42,652 bases of DNA from a virus. A model generated the notes under the pieces. It saw only the letters and a program-made list of their open reading frames with translations. It made no database searches and was not told the origin of the DNA. A program made the position numbers and the translations under genes. How positions within the stretch are numbered: position 1 is the first letter of the stretch; each line of letters begins with the position of its first letter. The stretch covers positions 1-42,652 of the IMG/VR virus record IMGVR_UViG_3300029309_000089, one strand, 5' to 3'. Of this stretch, positions 17,575 through 23,464 are shown one piece after another.

Positions 17575-17863
17575 CTAATAGATTTTCTACTTGTTCCAAT
17601 AGTTCCTGTTCTGTTCCGTAGGCTTTCTCAAACCTAGCTTTGTATGGGTGTCTGCTTATAGGCTCTTCAAAACCGCCATAACGGTGATGTGAGGGGCATA
17701 AAGGCAGTACCTTAAGGTGTGTGTCTTTTTTTGTTTTTCCGTACACATGGTGGATTTCAGAAGGAGATCCGTAAAACCCTTGATTCATACAAACTATACA
17801 ACCTAGTTGCTGTACTTTACTCATATGTTCTTTTTCAGCTTTGTTTGGGTTTCTGCCTTTCAT
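17561..17863 (-). CDS. Ref-like HNH-type nuclease
   Basis: A 100-residue protein with paired metal- and catalysis-type motifs: CIVCMNQG, then EIHHVYGKTKKDTHLKV, then LCPSHHRYGGFEEPISRHP. The CxxC, IHH and CPSHH arrangement matches the phage P1 Ref family (RecA-dependent nuclease) and related phage HNH proteins. Ref cuts DNA at RecA filaments. A recombination role fits the operon, which also holds an annealing-type protein and a PD-(D/E)XK nuclease. It starts four bases inside the upstream CmoA-like gene (ATGA-type coupling). Confidence 0.7.
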   Translation of the reverse strand: MKGRNPNKAEKEHMSKVQQLGCIVCMNQGFYGSPSEIHHVYGKTKKDTHLKVLPLCPSHHRYGGFEEPISRHPYKARFEKAYGTEQELLEQVENLLANQW

Positions 17864-18516
17864 CCTTTATAGACTGTGTAACCCATAAAATTATATGATT
17901 GCCATACTTTAGTAAAATTTCCTAGATATCCTAATTCCATTTCTAATTCTTTTTCTGTTTTACAATACATTGATACACTTAATTGATTATCTTTGTCTAA
18001 AATTTGTTTGTCGGTAAAGTGCAATCTTTTTTCTTGTATGTGCATTCTATGAATTAAAGTTTGTAGTCTTGTATTATCTAAAAAAACTTTTTCAGATATT
18101 AGTAAAACAGTACCTTGCTCTATAAAATTTTTTAACAACTCTAAAACTCTTTGTCTTTTTGATTTTCCTAAAAACTGCAATGTGAACATACAAATCAAAC
18201 ATGAAACATTTTCTTTCAAATATTTTTTTAAAGATTCCTCTACATCTATTTGATAATAACAAAAGGATTGTCGTCTATTTTTAAAATTTACAGTATCGCA
18301 ACCTACATATTTTGTATCTGGCATTTTGGTTAAATTGTGTAAAAATCTTCCTGTAGAACAACCTAAATCTAATACGATACTTTCTGGTTGTGCATATTCA
18401 TATGTAATAGAACTGAATATATTGTCTAAAGTTAAAAAATTAGGTATTGATAATTTTATATGATTATCAAAATCATCTACATTACTAAAATCAAATTTTT
18501 CTTTAATACTTTTCAT
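17860..18516 (-). CDS. CmoA-like SAM-dependent enzyme (possible carboxy-SAM synthase)
   Basis: A 218-residue Rossmann-fold protein. FDNHIKLSIPNF (residues 16-27) matches the CmoA N-terminal 'F.DMI.RSVPGY'. DLGCSTG (50-56) is SAM motif I. MFTLQFL (110-116), LLISEKVF (138-145) and the C-terminal WQSYNFMGYTV match CmoA's NFTLQFL, VLSEKF and FQCFNF. CmoA makes carboxy-S-adenosylmethionine from SAM and prephenate. By eye, CmoA Arg199, which I recall as contacting the carboxylate, aligns with Asp176, and CmoA Asn132 with Met110, so the product is not certain. No CmoB partner is present, which argues against the tRNA wobble uridine pathway. Its first 14 bases overlap the cytosine methyltransferase gene, implying translational coupling and a linked role. 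Confidence 0.75.
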   Translation of the reverse strand: MKSIKEKFDFSNVDDFDNHIKLSIPNFLTLDNIFSSITYEYAQPESIVLDLGCSTGRFLHNLTKMPDTKYVGCDTVNFKNRRQSFCYYQIDVEESLKKYLKENVSCLICMFTLQFLGKSKRQRVLELLKNFIEQGTVLLISEKVFLDNTRLQTLIHRMHIQEKRLHFTDKQILDKDNQLSVSMYCKTEKELEMELGYLGNFTKVWQSYNFMGYTVYKG

Positions 18517-19651
18517 GCACTTTTTGTATTCTACTTCCTAACCATTCCATAACATTAACTGACATTGCCCTTCCACAAGCCTCATATCTTTTTGAGACAG
18601 GAGCATCCTCTTTAGGCTTATTTCTGTAAGGCACTTGCGTATAGTTATCAGGAAAACCTTGTAGCCTTTCAACCTCTATTGGTGTGAGCCTACGGATTAC
18701 ATTGTTTCTCATAATTACTGGTTGACGATTACCTCCTGTCATAGCATTTAAGGTCGGAGAAACTTCTTCCTTGTATACTCTAGCAACCTTATCAGGTGTA
18801 TTTGTTTCAACAACAGTGTATCGGTCATGAGCTGTTAAAGACCAAGAAACACCATCATCATTCCAAGACTTGCCATTAGAACCTGTTTGGCTTTCCCTCA
18901 TAATTACTAAGTCCGTTGCTGACTTATAATCCCTAGCTGCTAATGTACCTGCAACATTATCTTCAGTGTATTCGTCACTTCTTACTTGTCTAATTGTTGT
19001 TTTTGAAAGTTTTTCAAAACTATTTTTACTGTTTTCTCCAGACTTTCTGGCAATTTCTTCTGATTTTTTTCTGCGCGGCGTAGAATTGCTTGACATTGTT
19101 TCTCTGTCAAATAGTACCTCTGCTGCACTTCGCCAGTCTCCAAGACATCCGACAACGAAGATACGCCTGCGTCTTTGTGGCAATGCTCTTGGAAATCGTT
19201 GTGTTCTGACAAATTCAGTGTTAAGAACCCTGTAGGCGAACCCATACCTGAGTTCTGCCAAAGCTCCGAAGAAGGTTGCAAGATCTTTTCCTTTGTTAGA
19301 TGACAAGATACCGGGCACATTTTCCCAGAGAATCCATTTAGGCTTAATTCTTTCAGCCAACTTAATAAACTCAAGTGCGAGGTTTCCTCTATCTTCTGCA
19401 AGCCCTTTGCGAAGTCCAGCGATACTGAAGGTTGCACAGGGGGTTCCTCCAACAAGGACATCTGGTTGTTCTGGTAAGTCTTGTCTTTTGATTTTTGTGA
19501 AGTCGCCATGATTTTTTACCTCTGGATAATGATAGTTTAAAACTGCTGACCTGAATGGGTCAATTTCTGATAGTCCTACACATTTAAAACCTAATGGATG
19601 CCAAGCAACACCTACTGACTCTATACCGCTGCATATAGATAAGTATTTCAT
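18503..19651 (-). CDS. Cytosine-C5 DNA methyltransferase with Arg in place of motif X Asn
   Basis: A 382-residue protein with all C5-methyltransferase motifs: LSICSGIES (motif I), GGTPCATFS with catalytic Cys72 (IV), WENVPG at 109-114 (VI), LPQRRRRIFVVG (VIII), RLTPIEVERLQGFPDNY (IX) and ACGRAMSVNVMEWLG (X). In almost all relatives motif X reads GNS. Here it is GRA, with Arg361 (codon AGG, 18571-18569). That Asn lies by the cofactor. I recall that a basic substitution at what I believe is the same Asn in the bacterial enzyme M.MpeI allows use of carboxy-SAM. The target-recognition region is about 200-315 and the target sequence is unknown. The gene directly follows a small gene (TAG then ATG) and overlaps the CmoA-like gene. 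Confidence 0.93.
   Translation of the reverse strand: MKYLSICSGIESVGVAWHPLGFKCVGLSEIDPFRSAVLNYHYPEVKNHGDFTKIKRQDLPEQPDVLVGGTPCATFSIAGLRKGLAEDRGNLALEFIKLAERIKPKWILWENVPGILSSNKGKDLATFFGALAELRYGFAYRVLNTEFVRTQRFPRALPQRRRRIFVVGCLGDWRSAAEVLFDRETMSSNSTPRRKKSEEIARKSGENSKNSFEKLSKTTIRQVRSDEYTEDNVAGTLAARDYKSATDLVIMRESQTGSNGKSWNDDGVSWSLTAHDRYTVVETNTPDKVARVYKEEVSPTLNAMTGGNRQPVIMRNNVIRRLTPIEVERLQGFPDNYTQVPYRNKPKEDAPVSKRYEACGRAMSVNVMEWLGSRIQKVHEKY
18982..19509 (-). CDS. ORF nested in the methyltransferase gene in another frame (dual-coding candidate)
   Basis: A 175-codon frame lies wholly inside the methyltransferase gene. AGAGGTAAAAAATC precedes its ATG, a good ribosome binding site and spacing. The product has LLSWLKELSLNGFSGKMCPV, NSGMGSPTGFLTLNLSE, SSLSDVLETGEVQQRYYL and CQAILRRAEKNQKKLPESLE. 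I recall very similar sequences as annotated phage proteins of unknown function beside such methyltransferases. The overlap region in the methyltransferase frame (GDWRSAAEVLF) is itself a recurrent element. Either both frames are used, or the other entries are shadows of the same overlap. The region encodes no known domain. Confidence 0.4.
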   Translation of the reverse strand: MATSQKSKDKTYQNNQMSLLEEPPVQPSVSLDFAKGLQKIEETSHLSLLSWLKELSLNGFSGKMCPVSCHLTKEKILQPSSELWQNSGMGSPTGFLTLNLSEHNDFQEHCHKDAGVSSLSDVLETGEVQQRYYLTEKQCQAILRRAEKNQKKLPESLEKTVKIVLKNFQKQQLDK

Positions 19652-19846
19652 CTAAGGATTTTCCCTTTTGTGTAGCTCTTTCAATAGCTTAGTCCTGTGT
19701 TTCTTTTTACCTTTTTCTAATGCTTCATGGATCTCAGCTATGCTTGCCTGTTTAAGATAGAAGTGTTTCAACCGCCATCTGTTTGTTGGTTTTCCATTTG
19801 CATCTTTAATTGATTCTTTTATTGATGGTTTTATTTTTGTTGGCAT
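19652..19846 (-). CDS. Small basic protein before the methyltransferase
   Basis: A 64-residue, very basic protein starting MPTKIKPSIKESIKDANGKP. The ATG at 19846 is chosen because TTTGGAGAAAGAT lies upstream; an in-frame TTG at 19858 is inside that site. NRWRLKHFYLKQASIAEIHE followed by a Lys-rich end suggests a small nucleic-acid-binding protein. Its TAG directly abuts the methyltransferase ATG. No family is recognised. Confidence 0.55.
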   Translation of the reverse strand: MPTKIKPSIKESIKDANGKPTNRWRLKHFYLKQASIAEIHEALEKGKKKHRTKLLKELHKRENP

Positions 19847-19867
19847 ATCTTTCTCCAAATGCTTACA

Positions 19868-20209
19868 TTAGTTGCCATATCTTTTCTGCTCCTCTCTTGC
19901 ATTTACCATTTTAGTTCGCCATTCCTCAAAGCCTACTTTTACAGAATCTAATTTTACTTTGAGTCCACTCAACATACCTTTCTTTTTTGCTAATTCTAGC
20001 CTTGCTTCATGTAAGTTATCGTCATTTTCTGCATAGATTTCCTGTGAAGCCACAGACCGACATCCAGATGCAGTCGCTTCTAACATAAGCCTTGCTCTAA
20101 GCCTTTTGATATTAGCGTCAGCTTCAAATACTTCGTATTCTGCATTTTGCAAAGGCTCTGCAAAAGATCTTATCTTGTGCATCCAAAGTTCTTGTTGCTC
20201 ATCAACCAT
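19868..20209 (-). CDS. Coiled-coil early protein of unknown function
   Basis: A 113-residue, mostly helical, charged protein: AEYEVFEADANIKRLRARLM, then LHEARLELAKKKGMLSGLKV, ending FEEWRTKMVNAREEQKRYGN. Proteins of this shape are common in phage recombination and early operons, without known function. It overlaps the upstream gene by 8 bp. A central ATASGCRSVASQE segment separates two helical parts. Confidence 0.55.
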   Translation of the reverse strand: MVDEQQELWMHKIRSFAEPLQNAEYEVFEADANIKRLRARLMLEATASGCRSVASQEIYAENDDNLHEARLELAKKKGMLSGLKVKLDSVKVGFEEWRTKMVNAREEQKRYGN

Positions 20210-20438
20210 TTTTTAAATCCAAGCCTTTCTTTTGCAAAAACACTTTACATAAATCAGTCAAATCCCCTCTTATTTCATCCGACCATTCCTCCCAACCATA
20301 AGAATAGCCATCTTTCATAATTTCTTTTGCACATAACTGAGATAATTTTTTGATCAAGGTATCTTCTACTATATCTACAAATTCTTTATCAGGTATTTTA
20401 TTAAGTGTTTTCTGTACTAATTTTTTTGTCCTTTCCAT
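20202..20438 (-). CDS. Small hypothetical early protein
   Basis: A 78-residue protein starting MERTKKLVQKTLNKIPDKEF, with a helical pattern and a central YSYGWEEWSDEIRGDLTDLC segment. No signal peptide or motif is seen. It starts two bases after the end of the SSB-tail-like gene and overlaps the next gene by 8 bp, so it is part of the same early operon. Confidence 0.5.
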   Translation of the reverse strand: MERTKKLVQKTLNKIPDKEFVDIVEDTLIKKLSQLCAKEIMKDGYSYGWEEWSDEIRGDLTDLCKVFLQKKGLDLKNG

Positions 20439-20439
20439 T

Positions 20440-20829
20440 TTAGAATCCTAGTTCATCCTTTTTTTCTTCTGTTTCTTGGTTTTGTAAAAAGACTTTTAGA
20501 TATTCTGTGCCTTTTTCAGATTCGTTGATGTAGCTGCCAAACTTATATTCAACTCCATCAAGGGTAATCTTTCCGCCAAGATCAGGTGTTTTAGGCGATC
20601 TTTTATCTTCTGGTAGGTTTCTATGCAAAAGACCAACGGATCTGACAAGCTCGTATTTAATATTTCCTGTTCTATCCTCGTATCGCAGAACACTTGCATA
20701 TATTTCCTTGCGTTCTGGATCTCCTTTTTCATTTGCTACTTCATACACAACTTTTCCTTTGTATATGACTTTTACATTTGATTCAGACCATAAAAAGCCT
20801 GTGTTTGATTTGATTTCAAAATCACTCAT
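20440..20829 (-). CDS. Small beta-rich protein with SSB-like acidic tail
   Basis: A 129-residue protein starting MSDFEIKSNTGFLWSESNVK. It has beta-type segments (KVIYKGKVVYEVANEKG, IYASVLRYEDRTGNIKYELV, GKITLDGVEYKFGSYI) and KGTEYLKVFLQN. The C-terminus is acidic and ends KKDELGF, resembling the acidic, phenylalanine-ended tails of single-strand binding proteins (DDDIPF type). It lies in the recombination operon. A single-strand DNA binding role is plausible. A DUF736-like pattern near the end is an alternative. Neither is proven. Confidence 0.5.
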   Translation of the reverse strand: MSDFEIKSNTGFLWSESNVKVIYKGKVVYEVANEKGDPERKEIYASVLRYEDRTGNIKYELVRSVGLLHRNLPEDKRSPKTPDLGGKITLDGVEYKFGSYINESEKGTEYLKVFLQNQETEEKKDELGF

Positions 20830-21100
20830 TAGTTTCTCCTTGTTTATAAGATAATCGGTATCTATTACCCTTACTGAAAGGAATGCTTTTCCTTTCTATT
20901 GGATCTTTGACACTAGGTTCTATGTTGTATCTAATTCTGTATTCATCTTTCCTGATATTTCTAATAGCTGCGGAAATGGTAGGCTCTCCGTAGAACTTTT
21001 TGGTTTTTTCTTTGATAACCTTTTGGAGTTGCCAGAAAGTCCACCATTCGCCATTAGCTAAACAGATGAAAACATAGTCAGTTAAATTACTCGGTTTCAT
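20822..21100 (-). CDS. Winged-helix-like small protein
   Basis: A 92-residue protein. GEWWTFWQLQKVIKEKTKKF, then GEPTISAAIRNIRKDEYRIR, then NRYRLSYKQGE, read like the helix-turn-helix and wing of a small winged-helix DNA-binding protein. It overlaps its neighbours by 8 and 14 bp within the early minus operon. The partner is unknown. It could be an operon regulator or a replication accessory. Confidence 0.5.
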   Translation of the reverse strand: MKPSNLTDYVFICLANGEWWTFWQLQKVIKEKTKKFYGEPTISAAIRNIRKDEYRIRYNIEPSVKDPIERKSIPFSKGNRYRLSYKQGETNE

Positions 21101-21755
21101 CTTGTGGTTTGTTAAAAAAGTCTATTAGTTTCTGAAACTTAGTATCTAGTTCGTCATTGTCTTTGTTTTTAAACTTCACTAACTTAACAGTCTCAAAATT
21201 TGCTTTAAATATTTCGTCTGCATTATCAGCTTTCTTGCCATCTTCGTTTATAAGAAAACCTCTTAACTTATCAAAGTATTGTTGTGGTTTGACAGCAGTA
21301 GCCATAATCGCTGACTTACCATCTTTAGGTAAGGCTAAGATTTCAAACTTTGGACTTTCTGCTTTGTTGTTAATAGCGTTATCAACTTCAAAAGCAGAAG
21401 CATATTCACCACCAATCAAACCTGCGGAAGCCAAAGCTCTACCTATTGCAGATGTTTCACAGTTCTCCAAAGCAGAAGTTTTATTCACAGGACCTGTTCC
21501 CCTGAATTCTTCTGCATGACCATGACCCAAGACACTCCATTCGCCATCTTTTTTGATTGATACAGTGGCTTTGATGCAAACTAGTTCTAGGTCTGCGTTG
21601 ATTATTTCTGTTTCAATCTTGGCATCTTCGCCAAAGTGTTTTCTAAAAATTGATACTCTGGTGTTGACCATCGTATAAGGTTTGCCCTTAATGACTTGTT
21701 TGTCTTTATCAGGCACATTTGCTATTTCTTCAATAGCGTTAAGTAGTCTATTCAT
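21087..21755 (-). CDS. Probable single-strand annealing protein (ERF/Rad52-like)
   Basis: A 222-residue protein. The ATG at 21755 is chosen because TATGGAGTTAAA precedes it. MVNTRVSIFRKHFGEDAKIE, CIKATVSIKKDGEWSVLGHG, then GPVNKTSALENCETSAIGRA and LASAGLIGGEYASA form a pattern common in phage proteins placed beside exonucleases and usually labelled ERF-like or annealing proteins. The C-terminal 60 residues are charged and variable. The neighbour upstream is a PD-(D/E)XK nuclease, giving a two-component recombination pair. The family is not certain by eye. Confidence 0.6.
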   Translation of the reverse strand: MNRLLNAIEEIANVPDKDKQVIKGKPYTMVNTRVSIFRKHFGEDAKIETEIINADLELVCIKATVSIKKDGEWSVLGHGHAEEFRGTGPVNKTSALENCETSAIGRALASAGLIGGEYASAFEVDNAINNKAESPKFEILALPKDGKSAIMATAVKPQQYFDKLRGFLINEDGKKADNADEIFKANFETVKLVKFKNKDNDELDTKFQKLIDFFNKPQDETE

Positions 21756-21756
21756 T

Positions 21757-22548
21757 TTAACTCCATATAGTTTTAGCAAACTCTTTCTCTTCCTTACTCC
21801 ATAACCAAGTATCAAGATCAGGATAGACATAGTTTGCTATTTCATACTTATCATTTGACAAAGACAGAAGATTCATAATTGTGAGTCCCACTCTCTCTAT
21901 CTCCTTAATTCGTTCCTCTACATCGTTTACAGGTTTTGTGACCACTTCTTTGTTTCTAGTGGTGACATAAATGTAATCCAACACAGGAGAACAATCTTCC
22001 GCTTTAGCATACAGAGCCATTTGCCTTGCATGAGCAGAAGATACTTCGTAAGGATATCGTGCTGTCGTTTTGATATCCCTAACTAAGTTCGGATAAAGCA
22101 GATCAATATAGCCGATTATTGGAATCGGAATACTGTCTAACTGTAATTCTATTTTCTTTTGGTAGGCTGTTGGTTGCCCTAAATCTTTGTAGAAATCTAA
22201 AGCTAATTTGGTGTAGATCCCTACTTGTTTTGCTTCTTTGATATGTTTATCCATATCAACTTTTTGGTCTGGATGTTTGTCTTTGAAACTTTTGTAGAGT
22301 TGATCATAAAGATCTTCTGCATATCTAACACATTCTGGAATAGTCAAATCTGTTTTGGTTTCGTATTCAAAATATTTACCTATGGCTTCATCGGTTGCTG
22401 TGCCTCGCCACATGGCAGGACCTCCTACAGTCTTATAATCAAATAAATACCGCATGACATACTTTGCAGGACTTTGAATAAATGTGTTGATACTACTTGC
22501 GGAGAGATGATCTATCTCAAAAATTTCGTAAGGATTGTTAGATTTCAT
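21757..22548 (-). CDS. PD-(D/E)XK exonuclease (RecB/Cas4-like)
   Basis: A 263-residue protein. LSASSINTFIQSPAKYVMRY (15-34) is the typical N-terminal helix. WRGTATDEAIGKYFE (47-61) follows. The catalytic core has Asp149 in IIGYIDLL, Asp158 and Lys160 in VRDIKTT, and Gln176 in ARQMALYA. Such nucleases resect DNA ends for annealing-type recombination in phages, and the annealing-like gene follows one base later. It is the first gene of the early minus operon, and its promoter region overlaps an operator-like palindrome. Confidence 0.82.
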   Translation of the reverse strand: MKSNNPYEIFEIDHLSASSINTFIQSPAKYVMRYLFDYKTVGGPAMWRGTATDEAIGKYFEYETKTDLTIPECVRYAEDLYDQLYKSFKDKHPDQKVDMDKHIKEAKQVGIYTKLALDFYKDLGQPTAYQKKIELQLDSIPIPIIGYIDLLYPNLVRDIKTTARYPYEVSSAHARQMALYAKAEDCSPVLDYIYVTTRNKEVVTKPVNDVEERIKEIERVGLTIMNLLSLSNDKYEIANYVYPDLDTWLWSKEEKEFAKTIWS

Positions 22549-22567
22549 TTTACTTTCTCATTTCAAA

Positions 22568-22602
22568 GGAGTACAGTTTACACCAAAAAGGGATAATCTC
22601 AA
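22568..22602 (-). promoter_or_regulatory. Early minus promoter overlapped by an operator-like palindrome
   Basis: In the 56-bp divergent gap, the minus strand reads TTGAGA (22602-22597), 16 bases, then TAAACT (22580-22575), a plausible promoter for the exonuclease operon. Its -10 lies within an imperfect palindrome at 22568-22584, GGAGTA-N5-TACACC (one mismatch per arm pair). That is the size expected for a dimeric helix-turn-helix regulator, and such a gene starts at 22605. On the plus strand GATAAT at 22592-22597 is so close to the GTG that the regulator mRNA could be leaderless. Confidence 0.4.
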
Positions 22603-22604
22603 GC

Positions 22605-22814
22605 GTGACTTTAAAAGAATATTTACAAGAAAACAAATTATCGCAGCATAAATTTCTAGCTGACCTTAAGTCTTTGACAGGTGAAGAAATAAAACAAGCG
22701 ACTCTTGCTAGATATGTTTTAGGTCAACGAATACCGAAAAAATCACAAATGCGTTTGATCTACAAGGCTACAGATGGATCTGTAAGCCCTAATGATTTCT
22801 ATTTAGCTGATTAA
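22605..22814 (+). CDS. Cro/CI-type helix-turn-helix regulator
   Basis: A 69-residue protein with a GTG start: MTLKEYLQENKLSQHKFLAD then LARYVLGQRIPKKSQMRLIY, ending VSPNDFYLAD. The helix-turn-helix pattern and the 'SPNDFY' end are typical of small Cro-like proteins. It sits alone between divergent operons, where such regulators act. There is no integrase in the window, so it need not serve lysogeny; control of early expression is more likely. No strong ribosome binding site was seen, which fits a leaderless start. Confidence 0.7.
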   Translation: MTLKEYLQENKLSQHKFLADLKSLTGEEIKQATLARYVLGQRIPKKSQMRLIYKATDGSVSPNDFYLAD

Positions 22815-22849
22815 GTTTCGTTGAAATTATTCCTGTAATTAGGAGTGAT

Positions 22850-23461
22850 ATGTCAATTGAATACTTGAATCACGCTTTGCGTACCAATGGTCTGACACCA
22901 ACAAAAAAATTAATATTAGTAATCCTAGCGAACTATGCCGATCAAAATGGATCTTGCTTTCCGTCTTATAAGCACATTGCCAAGATGGTTGGTCTAAAAG
23001 ATCAAAAAGGAATTATCAAAGTCATAAAAGAATTTGAGTCTCTTGGTTTGTTAAGAATTGAAAAAAGAAAACTAGATAATGGTAGCTACACATCTAACAA
23101 ATATCATTTATTGATGGGTAGGGGTTCTGACACCACTAGGGTAGTGGTTCAGACACCAGATAATACTAAAGAAGATACTAAAGAAATATATGATCAAATC
23201 TTTGAGAAGTTCTGGAAAATTTATCCAAGAAAAGTTGCAAAGAAACAAGCTGCAAAAATATTCAAGAAGATCCAAGAAAAAGATCACAAGAATTTACTGA
23301 AAGGTGTAGTGCTTTTCGGTGAAGAAAAAAAGAACACTGATATTCAATATATTCCACACCCTTCTACTTGGTTGAACCAAGAAAGATGGATGGATTATTT
23401 AGATAAAGATAATAGTGTGCTTAAATTTGGTAAAAATAAATTGAACAAACTCGCAGGATAA
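22850..23461 (+). CDS. Replication initiation protein with HTH_36-type domain
   Basis: A 203-residue protein. The N-terminal winged helix (residues 1-90: LTPTKKLILVILANYADQNG, CFPSYKHIAKMVGL, FESLGLLRIEKRKLDNG) is the HTH_36 type that binds phage origins. After a linker, the C-terminal domain reads FWKIYPRKVAKKQAAKIFKK and YIPHPSTWLNQERWMDY, seen in phage O-like or DnaD/DnaT-like replication proteins that load helicase. The primase-helicase gene follows 3 bp later, so the pair likely forms the replication start module. An origin may lie in or near this gene; I could not see clear iterons. Confidence 0.78.
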   Translation: MSIEYLNHALRTNGLTPTKKLILVILANYADQNGSCFPSYKHIAKMVGLKDQKGIIKVIKEFESLGLLRIEKRKLDNGSYTSNKYHLLMGRGSDTTRVVVQTPDNTKEDTKEIYDQIFEKFWKIYPRKVAKKQAAKIFKKIQEKDHKNLLKGVVLFGEEKKNTDIQYIPHPSTWLNQERWMDYLDKDNSVLKFGKNKLNKLAG

Positions 23462-23464
23462 ATT

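Noticed and set aside
17860-18516. Reading the CmoA-like gene as part of tRNA wobble uridine (cmo5U) modification
   Set aside because: No CmoB-like gene is present in the window, and the gene is coupled to a DNA methyltransferase instead.
20496-20732. A 78-codon minus-strand frame inside the SSB-tail-like gene
   Set aside because: It lacks a ribosome binding site and lies wholly within a better-supported frame with operon-style overlaps.
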